Shown here: in pieces, positions 55,434 through 63,056 of the stretch
How the letters are laid out: each line of letters starts with the position of its first letter
How positions within the stretch are numbered: position 1 is the first letter of the stretch
Assembly: GCF_040947875.1 (NCBI RefSeq)
Contig: NZ_JBFRXN010000002.1
Span: 1-64,000, forward strand
From: Pseudomonas sp. MYb118
GTDB taxonomy: Bacteria > Pseudomonadota > Gammaproteobacteria > Pseudomonadales > Pseudomonadaceae
Direction of reading: 5' to 3'
DNA length: 64,000 nt
Notes under the pieces: generated by a model
Database searches by the model: none
Seen by the model: only the letters and a program-made list of their open reading frames with translations
What the model was told of the DNA's origin: nothing
Position numbers and translations under genes: made by a program

Positions 55434-56054
55434 TTAGCGAAGGGCCTTCCAGGCCGTGACGTAGGCCTTGGCATTGGCCGCCACTTTTTCTGGCGTCATG
55501 CCGGGTTTGAACAGCCCGGAACCGAGGCCGAAACCTTTGACGCCAGCGTCGATGAACACTTGCATGTTGTCCGGGGTGATGCCGCCCACCGGCGCCAGGA
55601 TGGTGCCGGCCGGCAATACGGCGAGCCAGGCCTTGACCACCGCCGGGCCCATTTGCTCGGCCGGGAACATCTTCAGCACATCGGCGCCTTCGGCCAGTGC
55701 GGCAAAGGCTTCGGTCGGCGTGGCGACACCCGGCGACAGGAACAGCCCCGCCGCTTTCGCCGCCCGCAACACCTTGGCGTCGCTGTGCGGCATGACGATC
55801 ACCTGGCCGCCGGCGGCCTTCACTTGCTCGACCTGTTCCGGAGTCAGCACCGTCCCCGCGCCGATCAGGCAATCGGCGGGCAAGGTGCTGCGCAGGATGC
55901 GGATACTTTCGTACGGCTCGGGGGAATTGAGCGGCACTTCGATGACGCGAAATCCGGCCGCGTACAGGACTTCGCCAATGGCCGCCGCTTCTTGCGGGCG
56001 CAGGCCGCGCAGGATGGCAATCAGACCGTTTTGCGCCAGGGCTTGCTTGAGCAT
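55434..56054 (-). CDS. dgoA: 2-Dehydro-3-deoxy-6-phosphogalactonate aldolase
   Basis: The 206-residue class I aldolase splits KDPGal into pyruvate and glyceraldehyde-3-phosphate. It has [14 protein letters not shown] at the N-terminus, [20 protein letters not shown], and [20 protein letters not shown]. The Schiff-base lysine is in [13 protein letters not shown]. It follows dgoK by 19 bp and has GGAGGT before the ATG. Confidence 0.94.
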   Translation of the reverse strand: MLKQALAQNGLIAILRGLRPQEAAAIGEVLYAAGFRVIEVPLNSPEPYESIRILRSTLPADCLIGAGTVLTPEQVEQVKAAGGQVIVMPHSDAKVLRAAKAAGLFLSPGVATPTEAFAALAEGADVLKMFPAEQMGPAVVKAWLAVLPAGTILAPVGGITPDNMQVFIDAGVKGFGLGSGLFKPGMTPEKVAANAKAYVTAWKALR

Positions 56055-56073
56055 GTCAGACCTCCAGTCAGGT

Positions 56074-57066
56074 TTAACGCGAGGGTTGTTGAGGAACGAG
56101 ACCAGCAGCGACCGCCAGTTGCCACAAGCCGCGCTCGGTGGCCTGTGCGGCCAGGGTCACGCGAGAGAAACCGCAGGCATCGAGGGCCCGGCTGTAACGC
56201 GCGCAGAGTTGGTCGTTGCCGATCAGGATGATCGACGGCAGATGCACGGTGTAGCGCCGGCGGCGCAGCACGGCGGCCAGCGCGCTCAGCTCATGGCCGA
56301 TCAGCAGGCCGGACAGGTAGTCCGCCTGGGCGGTGCCATTCAGTTCGCCGGTCAACCCGAGGCTGCGGGCACTGAACAGGGTCGACAGCGGGCCGATTTC
56401 GCCCTCGGTCGACAGCGCCACCTGCACGCCACGGTCGAACGCGGCGCCATCGAAGGCAGCACCGCGTTGCTGGGTGCGCCCCAGGATGCTGTGGTCGCTG
56501 AGGACGGCGAAGACTTCACCGGTCATGAAAGTGTCGAAATGCACGATGCAGCCATCGGCCACTTCCACCCATTTCGAATGGCTGCCCGGCAGGCCGATCA
56601 ACAGATCGTCGCCCTTGCCTTGCACCAGGGTTTGCAGCACGCCGAGAACCTGGGTTTCTTCGCCGCGCATCACATTGGGCAGGCGCGAACGCTGGATCAC
56701 CCCCGGCACGATGTGCACATCGACGCCGCGCACACTGCGCACCGTTTGCAGGGAAGTGCCGAGGTTGGCCACGTTGGCCGGGGTGTCGCGATAGGCCGCT
56801 TCGCGCCACCCCTGGGCACTGCCGACCATGCCACAGGCAATCACCGGCAAATCGGGTTGCGCATCCAGCCAGTCGCCACAGGCCTCATCGAAGGCCAGTT
56901 CAAAACCGTCGGTGCACATCACGCCGGCAATGGTTCGCGGGGTGACGGGCAACTGCATGATGCCGCACGACAGCGAGCGCTGTTCCAGCACCTGGCCATC
57001 CGCAGCAAGTTTGTAAGCACGTAATGAGGTTGTCCCCCAATCGAGCGCGATCAATTGCGCCAGCAT
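56074..57066 (-). CDS. dgoK: 2-Dehydro-3-deoxygalactonokinase
   Basis: The 330-residue sugar-acid kinase phosphorylates 2-dehydro-3-deoxygalactonate at C6. It has ALDWGTTSLRAYKL as the N-terminal phosphate motif, IACGMVGSAQGWREAAY, and LIGLPGSHSKWVEVADG with the catalytic region. First gene of the dgoK-dgoA-dgoD-transporter transcript, with AGGTGA before the ATG. Confidence 0.93.
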   Translation of the reverse strand: MLAQLIALDWGTTSLRAYKLAADGQVLEQRSLSCGIMQLPVTPRTIAGVMCTDGFELAFDEACGDWLDAQPDLPVIACGMVGSAQGWREAAYRDTPANVANLGTSLQTVRSVRGVDVHIVPGVIQRSRLPNVMRGEETQVLGVLQTLVQGKGDDLLIGLPGSHSKWVEVADGCIVHFDTFMTGEVFAVLSDHSILGRTQQRGAAFDGAAFDRGVQVALSTEGEIGPLSTLFSARSLGLTGELNGTAQADYLSGLLIGHELSALAAVLRRRRYTVHLPSIILIGNDQLCARYSRALDACGFSRVTLAAQATERGLWQLAVAAGLVPQQPSR

Positions 57067-57106
57067 CGCTTCACCTGTTTTGTTTATTGGGCAGTGAGTG
57101 AGCCGG

Positions 57107-57166
57107 ACTATAAACCCGCACGCGGGATAATCTCAATATATAAATATCAATCCCATATTATGGGAT
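57107..57166 (-). promoter_or_regulatory. dgo promoter with 17-bp palindromic operator
   Basis: A perfect inverted repeat, ATCCCATA-T-TATGGGAT, occupies 57150-57166. On the minus strand a plausible promoter follows: TTGAGA (rc of 57131-57136), an 18-bp spacer, and TATAGT (rc of 57107-57112). A second GGGAT half-site lies at 57124-57128 within CCCGC-AC-GCGGG. The palindrome length and position suit an IclR-type dimer; that it is bound by the regulator at 51891-52694 is inferred. Confidence 0.55.
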
Positions 57167-57171
57167 AAAGG

Positions 57172-57220
57172 CAAAAAAAGATCACAGTGCCTGGCAAGCC
57201 CCAGACGCTGCGATCTTCAG
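57172..57220 (-). terminator. Intrinsic terminator after the GNAT gene
   Basis: On the minus strand AAGATCGCAG-CGTCTGG pairs with CCAGGCA-CTGTGATCTT across a six-base loop, and a T run follows. It separates the GNAT gene from the dgo promoter. Confidence 0.75.
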
Positions 57221-57234
57221 TGCGCATTCGACGC

Positions 57235-57717
57235 TTATTTGCCCTCGGCGAACTCACGCAACACCGCACCATCCATCCGATAACGGACCCACTCCTCCTG
57301 CGGTTGCGCGCCGAGGGACTTGTAGAAGTCGATGGCCGGGGTGTTCCACTCCAGCACGCTCCACTCGAAGCGCCCGCAGTCATTGGCGCAGGCGATTTTC
57401 GCCAGGTGACGCAGCAGGGTCTTGCCGGCACCGCCGCCGCGTTGTTCGGGCGTGATGTACAGGTCTTCGAGGTACAGGCAGTTGCTGCCCAGCCACGTCG
57501 AATAGCTGAAGAAGAACACGGCGAAACCGATCGGTACGCCGTCGCGCAGGCAGATCAGGCCATGGGCCGTGGCGCCTTCGCTGAACAGGCTGCGCTCGAT
57601 GTCGGCGACGCTGGCGATGACTTCGTGGCGGGCGCGTTCGTAGTCGGCCAGTTCGGTGATGAACCCGAGGATTTGCGGGGCATCGCTCGGGGTCGCCGGG
57701 CGGATCTCGATGGTCAT
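57235..57717 (-). CDS. GNAT family N-acetyltransferase
   Basis: The 160-residue cytosolic acetyltransferase resembles diamine/spermidine acetyltransferases: IEIRPATPSDAPQILGFI at the start, FFFSYSTWLGSNCLYLEDLY, and the acetyl-CoA loop ITPEQRGGGAGKTLLRHL (RGxGxGK-type). The C-terminus WNTPAIDFYKSLGAQP is typical. Substrate unknown. ATG 57717 has AAGG upstream; the longer frame is not supported. Confidence 0.88.
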   Translation of the reverse strand: MTIEIRPATPSDAPQILGFITELADYERARHEVIASVADIERSLFSEGATAHGLICLRDGVPIGFAVFFFSYSTWLGSNCLYLEDLYITPEQRGGGAGKTLLRHLAKIACANDCGRFEWSVLEWNTPAIDFYKSLGAQPQEEWVRYRMDGAVLREFAEGK

Positions 57718-57909
57718 GGACGGGCCTTCGTCAAAATGGAAAACGCCATGGTATGTCGATGCGGCGCACGCGTCACAGGGATTTGTCGCCAGCCCTGGCA
57801 CATTACTCCGGCCATTGCTCATCCTGAAATCGAGAACCACAGACCTAACATGCTCGGCTTGCGTGATAGATAGATGACTCTTCGCATCAACGGGTCAAGG
57901 AACCGCGTC

Positions 57910-59112
57910 ATGTCCAGTGCTCCACCGCAAGTCTCGCGCAAGCTGTTCGGCATCTTCTGCCTGGCCAGTTATCTGTTGTCGCTGTCCTATGGCTCGACGT
58001 TTCTGTTGTCACTGCTGATCGGCGCGCGCGGTGGTAACGAACACGACGCCGGCAGCGTGATTTCCGCGGCGATGCTCAGCACGTTCGCGGCGGTGATCGT
58101 CTCCGGGCATTTGTCCGATGCATTCGGCGCGGCGCGCTCGATTGCGCTGTTCGGCGTGCTGCTGGTGGCCGCCAGCCTGGGGTTCGCCCTGACGCCGGGC
58201 TTCGGTCAGCTGCTGCTGTTTTTCGGCTTGCTGCTGGGGTTGGGCTGGGGCGTGTTCTATACGCTCGGGCCGATCATCGTCGCCAGCCTGGTCGCGCCGG
58301 CACAGCGCGCCAAATACTTCGCCCTGCTGTCGGGCAGCATGATGACCGGCATCGGTAGCGGTCCGTTGCTGGGGCGTGCGGCCAGTGCCTTGGGCTACCC
58401 GCTGACGTCGGCGTTTTATCTCGCGGCCCTTGCCAGCCTGATCGGCGTGCTGCTGTTCTGGCGCCTGGACGCGCAGTTGAAAAAAGCCCCCTCGCCCACC
58501 GCCAGCGTCGCGCGCATTTCCAGGCGCGCCACGTTTGAAGTGCTGTCGTCCAGGGCGGTGCTGCCGATTGTCATGGTGGGCCTGGGCGGTTGCGTCTTCG
58601 GTGGCCTGTCGAGTTTTCAAACCAGTTACGCGGTGTCGCGCTCGCTGGATTACTCGCTGTTCTTTTTCGGCTTCATGGGCGCGGCCATCAGCAGCCGCCT
58701 GCTGATCGCCGGCTTCGTGGTCAAGCGCGATCCGTTGCGCGCCTCCTGCCTGTTGTCGGGGCTGATGATGGGCTCGATCGTGCTGTTCGGGTTTGTCGTC
58801 GACAGCGGCGTCACCTACGTGCTGGCGGCGATGACGCTCGGCGTCGGCTACGGGCTGACGTACTCGGTGATCAACGGCCTGGCGGCCAACGAAGCCCCCA
58901 GCGGCACCACCGCACAAGCGTTGCTGTTGTTCAGCTTGTCGTACTTCATCGGCGTGTTCGGCTTTCCGTTGCTGGCCGGCAAGATCATCGTCGAACAGGG
59001 CATGAGTACACTTTTGCTGACAATTCTAGCGGTGGCGTTGTTGAACTGGTTGATCACCGTGGGCCGCCTGCTCTGGCGTCGGTTCAACGTCAGGACAGCG
59101 CAGCCGGCCTGA
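57910..59112 (+). CDS. MFS transporter
   Basis: The 400-residue inner-membrane protein has about twelve helices. The motif A-like loop is SGHLSDAFGAARSIALFG between helices 2 and 3. Helix 4 region FGLLLGLGWGVFYTLGPIIVASLV precedes a loop with APAQRAKYFAL. AAGGA stands 8 bp before the ATG. Similar carriers export sugars, drugs or metabolites; the substrate is unknown. It shares its upstream region with the divergent GNAT gene. Confidence 0.87.
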   Translation: MSSAPPQVSRKLFGIFCLASYLLSLSYGSTFLLSLLIGARGGNEHDAGSVISAAMLSTFAAVIVSGHLSDAFGAARSIALFGVLLVAASLGFALTPGFGQLLLFFGLLLGLGWGVFYTLGPIIVASLVAPAQRAKYFALLSGSMMTGIGSGPLLGRAASALGYPLTSAFYLAALASLIGVLLFWRLDAQLKKAPSPTASVARISRRATFEVLSSRAVLPIVMVGLGGCVFGGLSSFQTSYAVSRSLDYSLFFFGFMGAAISSRLLIAGFVVKRDPLRASCLLSGLMMGSIVLFGFVVDSGVTYVLAAMTLGVGYGLTYSVINGLAANEAPSGTTAQALLLFSLSYFIGVFGFPLLAGKIIVEQGMSTLLLTILAVALLNWLITVGRLLWRRFNVRTAQPA

Positions 59113-59196
59113 ACCGTTCGTCGTTCATCAGGCACCAATCCGAAGCGGGGGCGGACCAACATCAGGTAAGGACTTCAATTGAAATGGAGATAAACC

Positions 59197-59526
59197 ATGC
59201 TCATGTCCCGACTGATCGCCCTCACCTTCACAGCCTTGCTGTCCTCTGCGGCCTTCGCTGACACCACCGCCTCGGGGACCGGTCCAACCGACCCGATCAC
59301 CAAACCCAAATCCCCCGCCATCCAGAGCGCGCCCGGTATCAACACCGATGGCGGCAGCGTCGATCACAACCTGCCGCCGTCCACCGGCACCGACCCACGC
59401 ACCCAAGGCAACGACACCGGTCGTCAGGGCGTACCCGACGGCACCACACCGGACAACGCCGGCCCCGGCACCGGCTCGAAAACCACCACCGGTGGTTCGG
59501 GCTCCGAAGGCGGCAGCAATCAGTAA
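59197..59526 (+). CDS. Small secreted low-complexity protein
   Basis: The 109-residue protein has a signal peptide (MLMSRLIALTFTALLSSAAFA) and a mature part made almost only of Gly, Thr, Ser, Pro, Asp and Asn, without cysteine. The mature part should be disordered and located in the periplasm or outside. GGAG lies 7 bp before the ATG. No function can be named. Two further small genes follow in the same direction. Confidence 0.72.
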   Translation: MLMSRLIALTFTALLSSAAFADTTASGTGPTDPITKPKSPAIQSAPGINTDGGSVDHNLPPSTGTDPRTQGNDTGRQGVPDGTTPDNAGPGTGSKTTTGGSGSEGGSNQ

Positions 59527-59566
59527 ATCGTCACGCCAGTAATCCACTGCCATGAAAGAGGTAACC

Positions 59567-59821
59567 ATGAACGTCGATGAAACCCTTGAGAAAGAAGTCC
59601 TGACCCGTTTGCTGCATGCCCACCCGAGCGGCCTGGGCAAGGAGGTCCTGGACAATTACCGGGGCGAGAAAGTCGTGGCCAGCACCCTTGCCACGTTGCA
59701 GCAGCGCGGTCTGATCCAGCAGGGGCATGTGGTGTGCAACGAGGCTGGCGAACACTCGCTGAACCTGCCGATCAAGCTGAGCGCCGCCGGGGTCGAGGCG
59801 GCCCGTAAACTGGACGTCTGA
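59567..59821 (+). CDS. Small winged-helix-like hypothetical protein
   Basis: The 84-residue protein is helical. LEKEVLTRLLHAHPSGLGKEVLDNY followed by VVASTLATLQQRGLIQQGHVV and a C-terminal LSAAGVEAARKL looks like a small winged-helix fold. ATG 59567 has AGAGGT just upstream and is preferred to ATG 59552. Function unknown; possibly a DNA-binding protein. Confidence 0.68.
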   Translation: MNVDETLEKEVLTRLLHAHPSGLGKEVLDNYRGEKVVASTLATLQQRGLIQQGHVVCNEAGEHSLNLPIKLSAAGVEAARKLDV

Positions 59822-59884
59822 CGCGACGAAATCAGGTCGCTGCCGCGGGTGGCGACCTTCGATGCAAACACCGGGAGAACTGCC

Positions 59885-60262
59885 ATGCCTCGTGGAAGCA
59901 AAGACAAATACACCGCCGAACAGAAGCGCAAGGCCGAGCACATCGAAGCGAGTTACGAGCACAAGGGAGTCTCGAAGGATGAGGCCGAGGCGCGCGCCTG
60001 GGCCACGGTCAACAAGCAATCGGGCGGCGGCGAACGCAGCGGCTCGGGCCGCAAGAAACCGGCGCGGGCCAAGGCCGAAGACCGCCAGGAATCCGCACGG
60101 CGGGCAGTGGCCAGCCGCGAGGGACACTCGCGGGGCAGCCAGGCATCGCGAGACACCCAGACCGTCGCCAGCCTGAAGAAAGAGGCCTCGGCGAAAAAGA
60201 TTCCCGGGCGCTCGACCATGCGCAAGCAGGAGTTGATCGAGGCGTTGCGCAAGGCGGGTTGA
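59885..60262 (+). CDS. Basic protein of the 'plasmid stabilization' type with SAP/Rho-N-like tail
   Basis: The 125-residue, strongly basic protein begins MPRGSKDKYTAEQKRKAEHI, a pattern seen in chromosomal proteins labelled 'plasmid stabilization'. The next segment is GVSKDEAEARAWATVNKQSGGG, then a Lys/Arg/Ala-rich middle. The C-terminal motif IPGRSTMRKQELIEALRKA resembles a Rho-N or SAP nucleic-acid-binding helix pair. It probably binds nucleic acid. GGGAGA precedes the ATG. The family name should not be read as evidence of a plasmid. Confidence 0.72.
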   Translation: MPRGSKDKYTAEQKRKAEHIEASYEHKGVSKDEAEARAWATVNKQSGGGERSGSGRKKPARAKAEDRQESARRAVASREGHSRGSQASRDTQTVASLKKEASAKKIPGRSTMRKQELIEALRKAG

Positions 60263-60295
60263 GGTTGGATTTTGTGTAAGTGCTGATGCCACCCC

Positions 60296-60432
60296 TGTAG
60301 GAGCGAGCTTGCTCGCGATGGGGCCGGTTCAGACACCAGAGTTTTATGATGATGCTGATGGCCTCATCGCGGGCAAGCCCGCTCCTACAGGTTCGCCGCG
60401 AGCCTCTGTGGGAGCGGGCTTGCTCGCGATGG
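60296..60432. repeat. Three REP copies
   Basis: REPs occur at 60296-60321 (plus), about 60364-60390 (inverted) and 60406-60431 (plus). The outer two are each followed by GGGGCCGG. This looks like one and a half BIME units between convergent genes. Confidence 0.88.
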
Positions 60433-60446
60433 GGCCGGCTCAGGCT

Positions 60447-61376
60447 CTACAAGGACTCGCTGATAAACGCATCCACCTCATCCCCCCCAGGCGCCGTCGC
60501 CGGCCCCCAGCGCGTCACCGCCAGGGCGGCTGCCGCATTCGCCCGGCGCGCCGCTTCGAGTGCTGGCAAGTCATGCGCCAACCCTGCGACGAACACCCCG
60601 GCATGGGCATCCCCGGCGCCATTGCTGTCCACCGCTTCGACCGCAAACCCCGGCACATGCGAACGCTCGCCACGCTGCTCGATCCAGCACCCGCGAGGCC
60701 CGTCACGCACCACCAGCAACACCGACGGCGACAGCAGCGCCGCCAGACGCTCCAGCGCCACGCCAATGTCCGCCGCGCCGGTAACCTTCAGCGCCTCGAC
60801 GCTGTTGCTGGTCCACGCATCAATGCGCGGCAACAACGCGCGCAGCAACGGCGCATCCGGTGAATCCACCAGCGGCCCCGGGTCGAACACCACCTTGACG
60901 GCAGCGGGCAACCCCAGCACCCAATCCACCAGCGCCTGGGCCTTGCCGACCTGCAGCAAGCTGTAGCCGCTGACGTAGACGTAGTCCCCGGCCTCGGCCG
61001 CGACGCCCGCCAACTCTTCAGCGCTTACCTCGCCCTCGGCGCCAATGTAGGAAATGAAACTGCGCTCGGCCGACGCATCGGTCACCGCCACGCACAGTCC
61101 GGTGTCACGCTCGGCCGGTTGCGCAATGCCCAGGCCAATGCCCTCGGCCTGCATCGCCTCGCGGGCCAGGTCGCCGAAACGACCGGTGCCATGGCGGCCC
61201 AGGTACACCACCGGCAAGCCGTTACGTTGTGCCGCCGCCATCACGTTGAAGCCGCCGCCGGCTTCGAAACCGGCGGACTGGGCCAACACATCGCCACCCG
61301 GTGGTGGCAGCTCGTCTACAGCCAAGACCAGGTCGATGATGACCTGGCCGGTGTGCAACATCTTAGGCATGGGCAT
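60447..61376 (-). CDS. PfkB-family carbohydrate/nucleoside kinase
   Basis: The 309-residue ribokinase-fold kinase begins MLHTGQVIIDLVLAVDELPPPGGDV and has the substrate-site GGGFNVMAAAQRNGL. The PfkB C-terminal signature VEAVDSNGAGDAHAGVFVAGL contains the catalytic Asp in NGAGD. Substrates of the family are sugars and nucleosides, including pseudouridine. It overlaps the permease gene by 14 bp; the start may be ATG 61376 or 61370. Third gene of the operon. Confidence 0.9.
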   Translation of the reverse strand: MPMPKMLHTGQVIIDLVLAVDELPPPGGDVLAQSAGFEAGGGFNVMAAAQRNGLPVVYLGRHGTGRFGDLAREAMQAEGIGLGIAQPAERDTGLCVAVTDASAERSFISYIGAEGEVSAEELAGVAAEAGDYVYVSGYSLLQVGKAQALVDWVLGLPAAVKVVFDPGPLVDSPDAPLLRALLPRIDAWTSNSVEALKVTGAADIGVALERLAALLSPSVLLVVRDGPRGCWIEQRGERSHVPGFAVEAVDSNGAGDAHAGVFVAGLAHDLPALEAARRANAAAALAVTRWGPATAPGGDEVDAFISESL

Positions 61377-62829
61377 TCTCGATGACAGCGGCGCGACGAT
61401 CCCTGGCCCCGCCGAGGACGAAGTAGATTCCGCCGGCCACCAGGAACGTCACGATCCAGCCCAGGCCGTTATGGCCCAGCCACGAATCGGAAAGGAAACC
61501 ACGGAACCACACGGTCTGCTCGGTGGTGCCAATGGTGGTGAAGCTGAAGCCCAGCACGATCGCCACCGCCCAGGCCCCGAACGCACGCCACTCGACGCCG
61601 CCGCGATACCAGTAGGCGCTGCTCGGGCTGACGTCCAGCAGGTCGGTGGGGCTGTAGTAATGACGGTGGATCAGGTCGACGACGAAGATCCCCACCCACG
61701 CCGTGATCGGTACCGCCAGCAGGGAAATGAAGGTGATGAACGGCCCGTAGAAACTGTCGGCGATCAGCATGAAGTAGATGGAACCGGCGAAGATCGCCAC
61801 GATGTCGACCACCACCGCGTACACGCGCTTGACCTTCAGGCCCAGGGTCAACGTGGTCAGGCCGGCGGAGTACACCGACAGGTTGTTCGACAGCAGCAGG
61901 CCGCCGAACGCGGTGATCAGGTACGGCACGGCCATCCAGGTCGGCAGCATGTCGCGGATCGCCACGATCGGGTCCGTGGCCGAGGCCAGGTCGTTATTGC
62001 CCACCGACAGCAGACCGCCGAGGGTGATCAGCAGCACCAGCGGAATCCCCGCACCGAACGCCGCCGACGCCACCAGGCGCACGGCCTTGACGCTGCGATG
62101 CTGGTAGCGCGACATGTCCGCACCGGCGTTGGCCCAACCGATACCGGTGCCCGCCGCCATGGTGCCGATGCCGATGATCATCGCGCTCATCGGCGCTGGC
62201 GTGGCGTTGAACACGGCGCTCCAGTCGATGGTGGCGCAGAGAAAACCACCGACCAGGATGTTCAGCGCGCCGAACACGTAGGTCGCCCACTTCTGGATCA
62301 CCAGCAGCGTCGCATGGCCAAGGCCCGACACCGACAAGGTCAGCAGCACGAAGATCGCGATGAACACCAGGGTCAGCAGCGGCGCGCTTTTGGCTTCCAC
62401 CGGCGAGCCGAACAGGATCGAGCACAGCGACAGCAGCACGAACGCGGCGGTGGTGGTGTTGACGGTTTCCCAGCCCAGGCGCGACATCAGCGACACCAGG
62501 GTCGGGCCGATGTTGCCACGCACGCCGAAGATCGCCCGCGACAGGGTCAGGCTCGGTGCGCGGCCACGACGACCGGCGATGGAAATGATGCCGACCACCG
62601 CGAAGGAGCCAGCAGCGCCGAGAATCGCGACGATGATCGCCTGCCAGATCGCCAATCCGCGAAACGCCACCAGCGTGGCCCCCAGCGGCAAGCCGAGGAT
62701 GGAAATGTTGGCGGCGAACCAGACCCAGAACAGTTGCAGCGGATGGCCGTTGCACTCCGCTTCCGGGACCGGCTCGATCCCCCGGGTTTCCAGCTGCCCG
62801 GCGCTTTGCCCGGCGTTAGATGAACTCAT
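61363..62829 (-). CDS. NCS1-family cytosine/purine-type permease
   Basis: The 488-residue inner-membrane transporter has twelve helices. NCS1 family motifs include FAANISILGLPLGATLVAF, GWANAGADMSRYQHRSVK and SVYSAGLTTLTLGLKVKR. NCS1 carriers import nucleobases, nucleosides or related compounds with sodium or protons. ATG 62829 has AGGAG 8 bp upstream. It lies between an ADP-ribosylglycohydrolase gene and a PfkB kinase gene, so the cargo is probably a nucleoside-like glycoside. Confidence 0.9.
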   Translation of the reverse strand: MSSSNAGQSAGQLETRGIEPVPEAECNGHPLQLFWVWFAANISILGLPLGATLVAFRGLAIWQAIIVAILGAAGSFAVVGIISIAGRRGRAPSLTLSRAIFGVRGNIGPTLVSLMSRLGWETVNTTTAAFVLLSLCSILFGSPVEAKSAPLLTLVFIAIFVLLTLSVSGLGHATLLVIQKWATYVFGALNILVGGFLCATIDWSAVFNATPAPMSAMIIGIGTMAAGTGIGWANAGADMSRYQHRSVKAVRLVASAAFGAGIPLVLLITLGGLLSVGNNDLASATDPIVAIRDMLPTWMAVPYLITAFGGLLLSNNLSVYSAGLTTLTLGLKVKRVYAVVVDIVAIFAGSIYFMLIADSFYGPFITFISLLAVPITAWVGIFVVDLIHRHYYSPTDLLDVSPSSAYWYRGGVEWRAFGAWAVAIVLGFSFTTIGTTEQTVWFRGFLSDSWLGHNGLGWIVTFLVAGGIYFVLGGARDRRAAVIENAHA

Positions 62830-62954
62830 GTAAAAGGCTCCTGTTGCCATTTTTGTGGTTGTGGGCAATTGCAGAAATCGACAAAACATCCCGGCGGTCC
62901 TGGCCGTGTTGTGCGATCCATTGCGGTGAATAATTCAATAAAGCGGCGCGCCCC

Positions 62955-63055
62955 TGTAGGAGCGAGCTTGCTCGCGATGGTGGCCCAGACACCGCAGGGA
63001 TTCAGACATCCCGCGTTATCGTTGACGACCATCGCGGGCAAGCCCGCTCCTACAG
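62955..63055. repeat. REP pair inside the permease operon
   Basis: Inverted REP copies (TGTAGGAGCGAGCTTGCTCG and ATCGCGGGCAAGCCCGCTCC) lie between the ADP-ribosylglycohydrolase stop and the permease start. The repeat ends one base from the stop codon. The spacer (CACCGCAGGGATTCAGACAT) resembles that of the 21124 array. Confidence 0.88.
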
Positions 63056-63056
63056 G

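Noticed and set aside
59885..60262. Evidence for an integrated plasmid from the 'plasmid stabilization' type protein
   Set aside because: Such proteins are common on Pseudomonas chromosomes and no replication or partition genes are nearby.
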